From Antennarius striatus (Eukaryota > Chordata > Actinopteri > Lophiiformes > Antennariidae), in contig NC_090782.1 of the NCBI RefSeq assembly GCF_040054535.1, positions 16,939,001 to 17,003,000 of the forward strand: a DNA stretch of 64,000 nucleotides. The letters are read 5' to 3'. The number at the start of each line of letters is the position of its first letter. Within the stretch, counting starts at the first letter, position 1. A program made the translations under genes and the position numbers. The notes under the pieces are model-generated. The model ran no database searches. It was not told the DNA's origin and saw nothing but the letters and a program-made list of their open reading frames with translations. Shown in pieces: positions 1 to 17,415 of the stretch.

Positions 1-21
1 TACTGGGACGTAAGTGGTGTG

Positions 22-188
<167 letters not shown>

Positions 189-189
189 C

Positions 190-1745
190 CTGGTAAGTAG
201 AAAAGAGTCCTGGAGTGAAGCACTCACTAGCAACATCGCTGATCTCCCACTGAGACCACAGAAATGTGTTTGTAAGGAGACGAGGAGTTTAATGAGATCA
301 AAGAAGTGTCAAATAGTGAAGCAACATCTTTCTCTTTCTTCTTCACCTCATTTTATTGTGATACTCACTGAGGGGTCAGTGTCGTACACAGACATATGTC
401 TGTGTTTTTAGAGTAAGTCTCTGAAGTGATTCAGCTCACAGTAACAGAGAAGTGGAAAGACTCTGAACTGTTGGAGATTGAGTATATCTCATTAACAGCA
501 GACACGGTGTACAGTATATTTCTTTATAGATCTGCTCTACCCACATCCCACTTGGCAGGCAACAACACTACATCTCAACCAGAATGGACAGCAAGCCATT
601 CACGCGGTGAGACGTTGAGAACCTGCTTTGTCCTCTGATTTATGCCATTTTAATGCCAACAAAGAGAGAGAAAAGTCAAGGACAGAGAGAAAACTTTGTG
701 AAAGTCAGTTCTATCTGTTTGGGAAACTTCATGATTTTGTTTCTGTTGACATTTGTATTTTGTATTTGATGTAATCTCAGTTTTTTTTTAATGTCATCCT
801 TGTCGTAAAAGCAAGACTAATGTTGCCATGAGTTTTGTTTTTTTTTCCCAAGACGATGGAAGGCCACGATAAACAGTCCTGACCAAACGCATCGCTGACA
901 TTTATATCAGAAAGATGTGGAAAATGAAAAATAGTGCAGACTCAAGGCAGATGGAGAAAACTATTCCAAGCAACAGTGACAACAGTAACAGTCAAAATCA
1001 TCAGTCAGATTGGACCCTATCTTTTGGTAGCTATCTCTCAGCAGCTGATGAACACCGAGGTCTTCAGAAAAGTTTGAGCATTGCAATTTTAAAAGTGTAT
1101 TTATGCTCTGTGTTAAGGGTCCATATGGAACCTCCTGTGCACCTTTTGCCTTCATTTCATATGTATTTGGGTGCATAAATGAATGTCAGTGTCATTGGAA
1201 TTGGTTGAGGGCAGTGTAGCCACAAGGCATGATAGTGGTACGAATGCAACAAAGGAAAAAAATTCAAAGTTGAGAGCGGCCTCACAGACATACACTTCCA
1301 TTTCTGTTGCTTTATATTTACTTGATGTCACACAACCTACTCCGATCATCGCCATACGGATTACTGTTGAAACATGTGACACCACACTGTTCTCCTGTGG
1401 TTACACTGATGTCTATGTAAAGGATGTAGGGAAGTATGAAGGTGTTGATGGATAGACCTAAACTCCTGTTATAAATGGGGATATCCATTTACATACACAG
1501 AGGGAGTAAAAAGGCCAGATCCACTCACAGATGGGAGTCGTATTGCACATCCATGTCCTCATCCATGTCATATCATTACTTAATCCCCTTGATGGCAATT
1601 ACCTCTGAGGGGGGACAAAAGGCTGGTGTTAGGCAACGAATGCTAATATTCAGCTCAGTGAAGAACGTGTTCCACTTTACAGAGGGCCAATTTGCACAAG
1701 AGTCACAATCTGTTGAGGTCTAATGAAGTGAAATGTGTGGATCTG
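190..1745. other. Intergenic, no gene seen
   Basis: AT-rich unique-looking sequence. The open frames are all under 95 codons, lack splice or coding character and overlap each other on both strands. No known repeat was recognised. Confidence 0.6.
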
Positions 1746-1753
1746 CAGACATA

Positions 1754-2009
1754 CAGTGCGCCCTCGCGCATTCGCTCATCAACGCTCACCTCATCGCGGA
1801 TTTTTGGTAGGCAGTCACGTGATACCATACATGCATTCTATTGGCTGACGGCATCCGGAAGTGTGCTCCGTCCAAGACTCATGGGGAGGGTTCATAAACG
1901 TTTAAATTACCGTAAATACTAAGATAAAAAGTTTGTCTCTCTATCGCGGGATTTGTTAATCGCTTGTGGTTCCTGGAACGCATTAACCGCGAGGATCGAG
2001 GGCGATCTG
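1754..2009. mobile_element. Non-autonomous DNA transposon (MITE-like)
   Basis: About 256 bp bounded by imperfect terminal inverted repeats: the left end reads cagtgcgccctcg and the right end reads cgagggcgatctg, which is its reverse complement apart from two bases. The interior has the tcgcggattttt and ttcctggaacgcattaaccgcg blocks that I know from widespread short 'cgcgg' repeats of fish and other vertebrates. It has no coding capacity. No clear target-site duplication is visible, so the superfamily is left open. Confidence 0.6.
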
Positions 2010-2012
2010 TAC

Positions 2013-3438
2013 ACCACAGTCATACATACAGGAGCTGAGACACTCAGCCTGATGGGTGAGCATAGCAACAAGGGAATCTTAGGGTTAGATTCATTAATAG
2101 AGGGGATAGAGCAAAAAAAAGGAAGACCAATAACACAGGGCACGGGCTATAATTAAAAACAGGAAAAAGAGAGAGCAAAAGAGAACACAAATTGCAGCCC
2201 TGAAACATCCATTTTGACAGAAAGGGATGGGACTACATAATGAGAAGGGACAGGGCAAAGAGGAAGGCAAAGTCAAAATGTCAGGATGCAGGCTAGATGG
2301 CAAATTGTGTACAGTGGTGAAGGCATGAAGGGTCAGAGGGCAACTGCATATTCTGCAGGTTGTGAGCTGGAGTCAGCAGTGACAGAGCACACAGAGGCCA
2401 GGACATAACCTGTCTTCTAAAACCACAGGAAGCTGTTTAAAAGAACTCATCAAAATACTCCTCCGACTAGGAAGGAGACAGTGGGGTGGGAAAACCACAG
2501 CAGCTACACATCTGTTTGGTATGTATTATTACTGATTTGCTGGAACTCTGGCATAAGAGAAAGAAATTAAGATTTTCAAATAAATATCTAAGGGATTGAA
2601 TAAAGTGTTACCTTTAAAGGAAGTATTCACATCCTTCATTCCGGAATTGAAATGCGAACCTCAGAATGACAGCAAGAGCAAATAAATTGATGGGAAACGG
2701 TTGGGCTTCGTTTGTGGACTGGTGCGGATGTTAATCATTTCCACCACTGGCTTACAAGAACCCAGCATGCTGCATCTGCCAATGTTCCCACGCCATTTAT
2801 TTACGCATGCTCATCAACATTCTCCTTCTGTTACATAAAAACACCCTCAGCCACAACCACATACACAAGAAAAAAATGTGTAGAAAGGTGCATTTGTCAG
2901 AGGAATTGCATTTTGTAGATGCAGAGATGACAGACGGGAGGCCACTGGGAGTTTCCTAGAAATGCACAGCATGTGGAAAAAAAATGCCGATGAGTGACAG
3001 AATCTGCTGAATGTGTATCAGAGTAAAACAAATAAACGCATTGACTTGTGATAAGGCAGATTTCTCAGTCTCATACGACAAAGAAAAAACAAAATGATGC
3101 TGAAATTGGTACTTCCACTCATTCCTCCCATGGCCAGAATGATTCCCAGCATTTGTTTATGGGAGAAAACCAAACAGCCTGAAACTAGTGGCAAGACTTT
3201 TCTGACAGTCTCTCTCGTGAATGGGGGGGGGGTGCAAGTCGTTCACCTCATCCGTATTAATCGGCCTGGAGAATCAGTTTTAGTTAATTAACTAAGTGGT
3301 GTCTCCAGGCCCCGTTTTTGAACCACTAGGTGCCAAACTCCATCAAGCCACCCAGGTGTCTCAAGCATTAGCTTCGCTGAGACTGCCCCTGGTCTCAGGA
3401 CGATAATTGCAAAAGTAATGGTGATGGCGGGTGCGGTA
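2013..3438. other. Intergenic, no gene seen
   Basis: No exon, RNA gene or recognisable repeat was found. It contains a short G run near 3224-3231 and otherwise ordinary AT-rich sequence. Confidence 0.55.
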
Positions 3439-3495
3439 AGCACACACACACACACATATACACACATATACACACATACTCACACACACACACAA
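3439..3495. repeat. Interrupted (CA)n microsatellite
   Basis: A CA tract broken by ATAT steps (cacatatacacacatata), about 57 bp. Confidence 0.9.
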
Positions 3496-4092
3496 GGAAT
3501 GATAAACATGCAAAGGAGGAGTACCGTTTTCCCCTTGGCTTATTTCTTTATCCTTGTTTCCACTTATTTAGCTGTCGTCTCAATTCATCAACAGTTTATT
3601 CTAATTTAATTGTGGTTTCAAGGCTTGTGTGTTGTAATCTTCAGGACTCTTCTTTCTCAACTGTATCAAAACCTCAGTCATTGAGAGCAGCAACAACCTC
3701 TCTCCAAACTCCAGCAATCTATCTTATTTATTCTTGCTTCTTCTCCATTTCCCTCACACTGTTCCCGTCGCTGCTCCAAATTTGGCAAATTTGCCCTGCT
3801 GGGCCTTGGCAAGAGGAAACCGCAGTCTTCCACCAAGCAAACTTCAACTGGCCCACTTCAAGCTTTCACTCCAAGGCCCTTTACTTCTTTCCTTTCCTGC
3901 CATGCACCAAGTTACATTCTTCCAAAGGCATTTATGCGGCAATGGAAAACATTTTGGAAGAGACTGAGGCTCTTCTCTGCTCAGTACCCCAGCTGACACT
4001 ACAGAGAACAGAGTGGTTGAGGAGAGCAGAAACATGTTGTAGTATGGCCTTTGGTCAAATTCCAGGTCAAACCAGACTGAAACACTAAATCA

Positions 4093-4106
4093 TACACACA
4101 CAGAGA

Positions 4107-4152
<46 letters not shown>
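4093..4152. repeat. (CA)n microsatellite
   Basis: About 60 bp of CA with one GAGAGA interruption near the left end. Confidence 0.95.
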
Positions 4153-4157
<5 letters not shown>

Positions 4158-6330
4158 TGTGCTTTGTTTCCTCCACTCTGTGCAGAGACACAACCTCTCT
4201 GGCTGAGTTGGTCATCTTCCAGCTGAACACACACCGGAGTAAATGAGGACCATTACCCTCATTCACTGTCACTGACCTGAGACTCACCTGCTACAATGAC
4301 TCCATTGACACCATCTATGTAATTGTTTTTGATGGCCAGAGGCTTCATTTAGGTCAGTGGTGGATAGACGGAGGCCAGCAATGCAATGACTTAAAAGAAA
4401 AGAATCCAACTGGTGTGAAGTGAAGGGCTGGGGGGTCATTCTTACTCTACGTTCACACAAAATACACAACTCATTTATTTCAATGTTGCGCAGTGCTGCT
4501 GAAACTCGTATCCAAATAGTATTGTTGGTTTTTTTTTGTCCAAGCAGAAAAGTCCTGGCAGGGCACTGGGGAGGGATGGAGTGGAGCTCCATGTGCACCA
4601 AGACAAAGAATGCTAAGAGAAGTTTTGACTGACATTCGCTAAGTAGCTAACTTAACAATGCATTCACAGAAAGATTAATACAGAAATGCCTCTGTTATGG
4701 CAAATCTGTCTGATAAGGTTAGGGACGGAAACAACTTTACTGTTCTTTATGCTCCTTTATGTTCACAGTTGCCAGTGTGACAGGTGATGAATCATGTTTA
4801 AAGTGTGATTTATCACCTTTTAGAAGCAATGATGACAGTGGGTGTTGGGGGTGGAGGCTTCTCGGTTGTCAATCATGATCCGATTATTTTGAAGTCTCTC
4901 TCATACAAGAGCAGACTTTACTGTATGCAACAGAAAATTCCAACACTGATATTTTGCATTATTTTACTCCAAGTTTATCATTCATCTGTAGTAATGTTAA
5001 TGAAATTGGAGAAATAATTCAATAAACTCTTATAAACTACTATGATTTAAGTGTTTACTTAAAGTGTATATTTATTTGCTTTTGTTTCTGGGTAAATTGG
5101 TCTAAGGGGTATCTTATCTTTAAATTGGCAAGACTCTGGCTCCTAAATGTGTCCTTGCGCTATAAATAAAGTTTGACTGAAATAAGCAGATGGGATCTCT
5201 ATTCTATATTAAGCTTGGAGGGCATATATCTAGCAGGTTACAGTGGTCTTTATTAAGGAGCACATGCATTAAAAATACATCAAAACACAGCAACAGCCAG
5301 GCTCAGAATAGTTCTCCGTTCACTATTATAGGGGTAAGTAATGACGGCACACTGAAAAAACAGGCTATTCATGTTGTGTTCCAGTTGTAACAAACAAATA
5401 CTGAATACTGAATACTGATTGTAGTTGGGACAGTGTGTTACTCTGGGGATTGGTGTTTTCCTTGCCATTGCAGTCAGTCCGCATTTTAAACAGCGTATGC
5501 ACACCATTTAATTACAGCAAAAACTGCTTTCACATTAAGCTTTTTTTTTCCTGCCCATTCAGGGATAGCCCTTAACGCAGAAGGAGATCAGTTTTATAGT
5601 TTGAACTAATTTTCTAATTTTCTTTTCCTGGTTTGGAATTTACAATACTCTCCAAGAACAAACACAATCTTCATAATCTATAAATATAACTTGTTAACAG
5701 CAACATCAGAAAATTTCGATCAAATTTACCACCTGTTTTAATTGCTTATACTTGCTTACACAGTGTTTCGAGACTTATCTTCAGTACATTAATGATAAAG
5801 TTTACCTAAATATTTCAAAAGTAAGTCACAAAAGGTTTATTAGGATTGTCAACAGCATTAACTTTGACTCAAGCAACATCTTTCATGAGCATAGACTCTT
5901 GAGTAAATCCAAGGGCAAACACATCCTGCACTCCTGCATATGACACACTAAAGCCCATTTCCAATAAGATGGAAATCCGTTTCTGACTGAGAGTAAGGTA
6001 TCAAAGGTCCACACGCTGCCGTCAGAGTGATCTAAGATACAAATGACTCAACATGAGTGGGCACTCTGATTTTCACACTTGTGTGCCAGTAAACACTTTA
6101 GCTGGTTGGCTCATGATTGTGGCCCACTCTTTCCAAGTGCATAATCAGTCAAATGAGAATGCTAATGTGATGCAGAAGAATCAGTCCAGGTCCTTGGGGT
6201 TGGGTCCTTGGAGGCTTTGGACGAGAAACTAACTGTCTTGACCGTAGACTTGCTGAGCATTACAAAATAAGTAACCCCATTCCTGAGCAGGGGTACCGGG
6301 ATGCTTCACAACGAAAATAAATGTCCAGAC
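4153..6330. other. Intergenic, no gene seen
   Basis: AT-rich sequence. A small GAATACT triplication sits at about 5400-5418. No splice-bounded open frame was found. Confidence 0.5.
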
Positions 6331-6335
6331 CAGTT

Positions 6336-6390
<55 letters not shown>
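6336..6390. repeat. (TA)n microsatellite
   Basis: About 55 bp of alternating TA with one AAA interruption. Confidence 0.95.
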
Positions 6391-6890
6391 GTTAGATGTG
6401 ATTACATACAAAAACCCAGATTATTTCCAGTGCTTGTCTCGCCTGTATATCTGTGTCCCCTGGTGTGTAAGTGAAGGAGAACTACCTCACCGAAGAGCAG
6501 CGACGGATTGGACTGTGTTCTGTTCAGCCTCGAGTCACAGAACACATCACCTGTTCAGTGAAAACATCAGTGGTTCGCTGCTTTTACGGCTAGCTGTAGG
6601 CACTCAACTACTTGTGCTGCGGTATGTTTGGATGTGTGAGGGCTTTTGTTTCTCTATTCAGTCTGACTTGTGTCTCACTCACTCCCTTTTCTTCTCTCCA
6701 GGCTCTTCATTAGTTTTTGATACTAATGAGTGATACCCAAATCTTGCCAGGGGCTCGGCGTTGCCCCCTCTACCCAGCCCGGAGTGGACCATCACTTCCT
6801 AACTTCTGTTTTTTGGATTGGCTCACTGCCTGCTGAACTCAGCGGTGCTCAAAGGAGCGTTGAATCAGTGAGCCGGCATCAGCGTGTTCA

Positions 6891-6891
<1 letters not shown>

Positions 6892-6975
<84 letters not shown>
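6892..6975. repeat. (TG)n microsatellite
   Basis: About 39 pure TG units ending in a CGCG step. It lies about 140 bp left of a long CA tract, which is its reverse complement. Confidence 0.97.
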
Positions 6976-6978
<3 letters not shown>

Positions 6979-7110
6979 TTTTAATGTATTTTGTGTTTGT
7001 GCATGATGAAACCCAACACTCCCTTCCTCATATATCCACTATCCAGAAAATCTATTCATTTCAATCAGGCAAGTATCCCAGCAAGAGAAGTTGATTACTG
7101 ATAAAGAGTC

Positions 7111-7230
<120 letters not shown>

Positions 7231-7693
7231 CACATCCCACTAATTTCCCTATCTGTTCTGTTTCATACTTTTACATTTGTAATCCTCGCTCATTTGTAAT
7301 TTTGCTTCTGCATGTTAGCCTCAAGAGAGAGAAACTAATTTCAGGAGTGAAAAGGGATTATCAGATCCAAACGGAATCTCCCCCACCTCAAGACAAAGAT
7401 ATTGATGTAGGCTTTTCAAGGGAACAAAAAGAGACGCAAAGCCTGCTTCAGCCTGGATGCCAACTCTCAAGGAAGAATCAAGTCAACTGCCACACTGGCA
7501 ATTACCTCTTATCAGCACCAGGGAGCCAACCTGACAATGGCAAGAGAAATGCTGAGCTGATGGCCGTAAGAGAAGTGACTGCAGAGAGCAAAATCAGCGT
7601 CCCCTCTTTTCTTTTTGAGCATTTTGCGAAAGACAATGTGACAAATATATAAATGAGAATGCAGGTGACTGTGGGGTGTCTAGTGAGGTAGCC

Positions 7694-7820
<127 letters not shown>

Positions 7821-8402
7821 TCATGTCATAGCAAGACTACGATTCAAGCTTGCAACACAAATAAGCTGTGTCACATTTTCACTGGCCACACTGTATTTAA
7901 GACGAGAACATGTAGAAGACGCTGTTATATTGACCTAAACACCAAGCTTTGAAATTAAATAGAGCAGACCCAAACGGGACATGAAGATGTTTGCAGCCAG
8001 CTGGTTAAAGCCTGCAAGACAGTAAATTAACCGTCCGATTAAGATTTGAAAAGCAGCAAAGGAGATGAATATAATGCACACAATTAACAGAAGAGACAAC
8101 AATTAAAACCCAGCTTCCAGCGGTGGCTACCTCCGCTTGGAAAACAGCCCCATAAAGCAACGCCTTTATTGTCATTCATTCACCACTTCAGCATCATTTA
8201 TCCTGTGTAGTTGTTGGATTTGTCGACTTCACCCTTGTTGTCACAGCCAAGTAAAACAGAGAAGAGAGACAAGGTAACAGAAGGTTGACAAATACACAGA
8301 CAGAGTAATTGGTTCAGATTTCTTTAGATCTTTATCGTGTGAAAGGGGACAGACATCTGAACTAAGGAGCAAACAGCCACTGTGTTTTCTCCTCCATTAC
8401 AG

Positions 8403-8513
8403 TTTGAGCATGGAGCTGTCCTCCTATTATGGCCTCAGCCCTGCGGAGCTTCAAAGATACTTTGTTGTGGCCATTAATGGTGCTGATGACAGCAGTGGGA
8501 CTTTCAATGCCAG
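8403..8513 (+). other. Isolated exon-like segment
   Basis: A 111-nt stretch is bounded by a fair acceptor (ctcctccattacag) and a consensus donor (CAG|gtaaag). One frame is fully open. It has an ATG at 8410 and codes for MELSSYYGLSPAELQRYFVV followed by 14 further residues, ending in split-codon phase 2. I do not recognise the peptide, and no partner exon with matching phase was found nearby. It may be an exon of a gene extending off the left side, an unannotated transcript, or chance. Reported as a candidate only. Confidence 0.2.
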
Positions 8514-8519
8514 GTAAAG

Positions 8520-10258
8520 CAGCTCGAGCCAAAAAAACCAAAGGCAGGGAGTGAAAAAATAATAATAAAGACTGGCCGCCAGAGAACGGTGGCTTTGTCC
8601 GGCTGGCATATGAGATAACAACTAAAAAAAGTCATCATCATTTGGCAGTAGCCGTGGTTTCTGCAAGAATACACTCAGGTTCATCTATTTGTGATGTACA
8701 ATTAATCAATATCATTAGGAATTGAGAGACAGGGGTATGGTCAGAGGGCACAAGCCATTCTGCAAGCTCTGTCGCTGTCTGCATGTTTCTACCACGATTC
8801 AGCTCATTGGGATAACGTCTCCATTTACTCTCCATCACAATGACATCATGAATTATAATGCTTTTCCCCTCCAACATGACTACGATTGGAAAAACCTGGT
8901 CAATGCCTCCTCACTCATCGCGGCACCCTTAATGTTTTGCGCTACTTCACAGATCTCAACACGACCAGAAGAGCTGGCTTTCTGGAATTTTCTGCCTTGT
9001 TTATTACTTGAGTTTAGACTCCAGGATCGAGTTTCCCTGCGCTGCTGCGTCTGCAGAGGGCCCAGGGAGAGTGTGGCTGCTTTTTGAAATGAAACAGACA
9101 GAACAAGGAAGGCTATTTATGGGAAGCAAGCGGATATTTGCTGAAAAGGTTTGAGCAACCCCAGCGTCCCGATGCTGTCGAGGCAGTGCGGTGATGATGT
9201 AGCCAGGTGAGAGCAATGGCAAGGAAGAACGGCGGCCGCAGGAGTTTAGAAATGGGCTTCTAATGAGGAGTCAGATCAATACACTGTTAGTCCAGAAACA
9301 AGCAAACTGGAACCAGCACTTAAACATTTGGCATGATTAAAAGGCCAACACGCAGACATTTTAAGCCCACAAGGTGCCACAGCTCCTCACACTATATTTA
9401 GAAGAGCAGCCAATGCACAAATACAGCAAAGGACACGTAATAACAGCATCAAACACAGTGTTTCCATTCACCAAGCTGCAGACAAAACCATACTGTAACA
9501 TCCTGTAATTGAGATAAAACAACTGAGTGCTCAAATGTCAAGGAAAAGGATTAGAGAAGGCTCCGTCACATCAAACATGCCACCATACACTGGGAAACGC
9601 TTTAAATAATTTTTGTGTTTATTTATACCGTCTACACACAGAACTTCCCACACTGGCATACTCATGCTCAGACAAAGACGCACTATCCACCTACATCAGT
9701 GCTGGGATAAGTCGTGAACATGAGCAATGAATGGCGCAGGGGAGTTTTGTGGCTGCCTGACAAGACATGTTTAAAATAATGTCAGTTAAATGGACATTGT
9801 CGCATAAATATGCACTGAAACAGTGGGGGGAGAAAAAATTGAGATTATTTATGTCTCTTTCTTGTGCCCATAAATTAGCCTTTTTTCACTTGGAATGGCT
9901 CAACGACAGTAAACCACACTAGTCAGGTCCGAGCACATAAAGGCCAAGTTCCCCTCAAGGACAGAGGCTGATAAATGTTAAATGATAAATGAAAATCCCC
10001 AGGATATGCTACATGAGTCAACCTCAAACACTCCTACATCACACAAATATGCATATCCATCGTCACCATGTGGGAGGTGTGTGTGAGTGCCCATGCATGA
10101 GTGTGGCACGCCGATTCGTGCAAGGGACTAAAATCCTTGGAGGTGGTCATCTCAGTGGTGGAGGTGGCAAAGCTACTAAGAGCTGGAAGGTGAGGGAGGA
10201 GATGTGGGATCATGAAAGAGACATCAACATCAACTAAGTACTCAACAGATTACATATT
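8520..10258. other. Intergenic, no gene seen
   Basis: Moderately GC-balanced sequence with several poorly supported open frames up to 121 codons. No domain, splice-bounded exon series or repeat was recognised. Confidence 0.45.
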
Positions 10259-10261
10259 GAT

Positions 10262-10279
10262 CACACACACACACACATA

Positions 10280-10315
<36 letters not shown>
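10262..10315. repeat. (CA)n microsatellite
   Basis: About 54 bp of CA with one atacaaa interruption. Confidence 0.95.
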
Positions 10316-13755
<3,440 letters not shown>

Positions 13756-13852
13756 CCAGAAAGACGATGGAAATACAGAATTCTGAAGGCAAGGTGTAAG
13801 ATTCAATTTAAGTCTTCAATTCATACATTTCTAAGAGGTGTCCTGGTCTCCC

Positions 13853-13857
<5 letters not shown>

Positions 13858-13943
<86 letters not shown>
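13858..13943. repeat. (TC)n microsatellite
   Basis: About 40 TC units with a single TTTC slip. It is a homopurine-homopyrimidine tract, so it could form triplex DNA under supercoiling. Confidence 0.97.
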
Positions 13944-16900
13944 GCCTCTTCCCTCCCATTGCAGGCCTGCCCTAAATCACCAGGCCCTCCTTTTCACCTT
14001 CTCTTTCTCCCAGCTTTACATGCTAAGTGGGAACATTGTTACGGTCAATTTGTCCCATTCAGGGTCCCAGTGGGCAGTACCCCCACCATGACAGCCTGCA
14101 GACAGAGACCACACTGCCTGAGAGGCCTTGACATCAAGGTCCAGAGGACACGGAGAAGGGGCGGAGGACAAGAAGTGGAGGAAAAGAGATGGGGAGGGGT
14201 GGGGGGCAATGAGAGGAGAGAGGTAATGAAGGGGAGTAGTAGGTATGAAGGCAGAATGTGCAAAAGAAAACAAGCACCGACATATGCTAAAAAGAAAGAA
14301 TGACAGACAAAAAGGAAAGAGGCCGGAGTTCCAGGTTGAACAAAAGCCCCCCCACCCCCCAGCCTCGGCAGCTCAACGGTGTTTCTGAGCAGCCTGTCAG
14401 TCTTCCTCCAGACAGACGTGGATGACGACAGCTCTGCCCCCACAGAGGACACTTCAAATACATCTGCCTGAGTTTGGTAGAAACCCGCTGGACAGACTGA
14501 TCAAGCTCAGAAGAGATGAATGGAAAATCCAGTGTTAGTGCACATATGTTTAGCGCAATAATAAAATGTACTGAGAATCAAATGCTTACCCCCATGACTC
14601 ATTTTTGCCGGAGGACTAAATTCAGCCAAACATCCATTAAAAGGTTCAATTCACCTAAAGTTCAACAAGTCACGCGCCTTAACTTATCTCCACAGAGAGA
14701 GAGGAGCACAACCAGGACAATTTTCTCAGTGGAAACATTTTATTGATTATTAGAAATAATAAGGGCACTGTTTTTCAAAAGACATGAAACTTTTGAGTTA
14801 TGAGAAGTCATTTTAAATGGCTGTGACTGCCACATGTGATGTTCTATTTGTCTGCCTTTTATTAAGGTGGAGAAAAAAAAATCAGAAAAACTTCAAATAC
14901 CAAAAACAATGTGAATTGCTACACAATCTACCAGAACATACACTGAGATGGGTACAGCTGTACTGATCCTGTGCCTTAAATCTCATGTAAATCAATGCTT
15001 TCATAAAGGTGAGGGCTCACAAGAGACAAATTAAAACAAAGAAGTGGAGAATGAAGAAGAAGAGGCCAAGATATTCTTACTTTAAGCCCAAAAACACTGG
15101 ATTAGTCGTGTCTTTCATTAGACTCCCCCTGCCTCTCCTCACCTTCGGTTTCTAACTGTAAATCTAATTATACAGCGGTTTTAAAAAAGCCCAGAAGAGT
15201 TGCTCATTATTAATAAAATCACTATCGTTTGCTAAATCTGTATCCTTTTAACGGAAAGAACTAAAGAGGCCAAAATTTAGATCATAAAAGTGGATGAAGG
15301 TTTTTAGGGAACCCCCGCTGTTGACAATGCCTCTCCTCTCCAGCTTTAATGTTGAGTAAAAACACATTTGTAAGTTGAAACTGAATCCTATTTCATTTGG
15401 CCTTGTTTAGCAAACGCAGCTTTGTCTGACTAATCTAGTTTTTTTTTGTTTTTTTTATTCCTACTCTGGTGCTGCCCCAAGGCTACAGGTGGCGTCACCC
15501 CAGCAGGGTGCAGCATGGAGGTGGGGAAGTGGGATTAAGTCACTGCGTAAAGACACCTGTTATTTTAGCACATGGGGTGCAACACTTGCTCAAAGGCAAG
15601 GGGTGCAGAGACGGCTGTTGGCGTGAGAAACGGGTCGCAAACAGGGCGCCCATTCAACTGATGCTGGACAATGCTGAATCACACTTGTTTAGCGCACAGA
15701 CAGACTGACTCACACACATGCACACACATGAAATCCACACAAAGCAGGAAGGCAAGCAGACACGACGCTTAAAAACAAGTTTCTCCCTGATAGACATTGA
15801 AAAACTCTAAGTCTGCCTTTCTCGATTTATAATGACACACTAAAAACACACACACACAAACAATTCTTCAGACTAATTGGCGATACAGACTTCTGCAGTG
15901 GAGACAGTGGGGATCTCTCAAGGGCCTCTGTGTATGGTGGGATGTTACAGATCTCCCAAAATTAACTAACTTTATAATAAATCACGGTGCATGGCTTGCC
16001 AAGGATTATCCATGCTCCAGTGAGCAGTTTGTTAAGCTGCAGGGAGAGGCACCGGGGATGGAGAAAAGATCGCCAAAAACTGACATCAGTACTGGGACCT
16101 TGGAACAGTAAAACCCCCCGCCTGGTTTCCTGGGTACACATTTAGCCTTGTTATCTGAATTCCCCATTCACACAAAATCCTGCTCCTATATTAGGCTTTG
16201 ACTTGGAGCTACCGCTTTTTTTTTTTTCCTGTTGGCTTTCTCCACTTAGTACTCAGGGTTTCAGCTTGAACATCAGGTACACTTCCTTCAATTGCTTTCC
16301 CTTATGTTAGCCTTACTTATCGATGCAATCTTACCCCCTACTCAGTCATTTCTTTTGGCAGGAGTAATGCTTCCTACAGTACAGTCTGGGTATTTATATA
16401 CTGACTGAGAAAACATTTATCCCCCTCTCTTTCTCTCTCTCTCTCACTCACTTCCTCTCTCTCTATCTTCTGCAGAAAGAATTCAACATCTTTCATATTA
16501 CAACCTTATTATAAAATCATTTAATATCAAAACCAAAGTAATTTTCTTTCCAGATTAAAACCTTCTCAATAGGGTGGGGTGAAATGAAAGCTATGAGCCA
16601 GATTTCTTTCTTATTTCACTTCGCCGATCCTGCTCAACACTCTGCTGTGTTTGCTAAAATGAAAGCATATATTTTCCTGAAATCACCCGATTCACGAGCA
16701 AAAGCTGCTCTTCTTTTTATTCACAACTCATAACTTGCTTTGTCCTTGACATATGTGCAAATCAAGACTTGATCTATTTAAATAAGAAGATCTGAGATTC
16801 CAACAGACAGGTATCTCCACTGTTGTCAATTAATGAATTCCCTGTGATAAGGCTCCATGGGCCTACAAAGGATGTCAGCTCATGAGAGAAAAGGGGTTAC

Positions 16901-17316
16901 CGCTCTTCCTCTCTTACACCAAAGAAGCTGCAGCCCTCGGGTGATTAGACAGTATCTTATGATCATGTCTCCTTTCATGTTTCATATTAATTTAAACCCA
17001 TTCTCTTGTTTGCAATGCTGTTACTTAAAAGAAAGGAACGGTGCAGCAGGCTAGATGAATGCTCGATGTAGCATGGAAGCAGCAAGGAATAAGGACCTGG
17101 ATGTAACCTGTAGCAGCACCTCTGAGTGGCCGACTGTCAGGGAGGTGACAGCCCGCAGGATGAGGAATTAAAGAGGTCCTTGTCCTCGGAGGCTGACTGA
17201 TGCGATCAGAGCAACAGGAAGGTGTTGGTATTCCTCTGGCTGTGTCCTTCGTTGCAACGGTCGAGGAACATGTTCTCACTTTCTTAAGACGAGTCTTCCT
17301 TTTTTGTTCTCCTTTC
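13944..17316. other. Intergenic, no gene seen
   Basis: About 3.4 kb without supported exons. It includes a purine-rich stretch at 14150-14330 and a short imperfect TC tract at about 16425-16470. Long open frames at 14016-14452 are low-complexity and overlap on both strands. Confidence 0.45.
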
Positions 17317-17327
17317 ACACACACGCA

Positions 17328-17410
<83 letters not shown>
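17317..17410. repeat. (CA)n microsatellite
   Basis: About 90 bp of CA with CG and CC steps near the left end. Confidence 0.97.

Positions 17411-17415
<5 letters not shown>

Noticed and set aside
3612-4088. 158-codon plus-strand ORF
   Set aside because: No recognisable family, no splice context, pyrimidine-rich composition and overlapping open frames on both strands; chance is more likely.
14045-14452. 135-codon minus-strand ORF
   Set aside because: Low-complexity Leu/Pro/Ser translation of a purine-rich tract that is also open on the plus strand; no domain.
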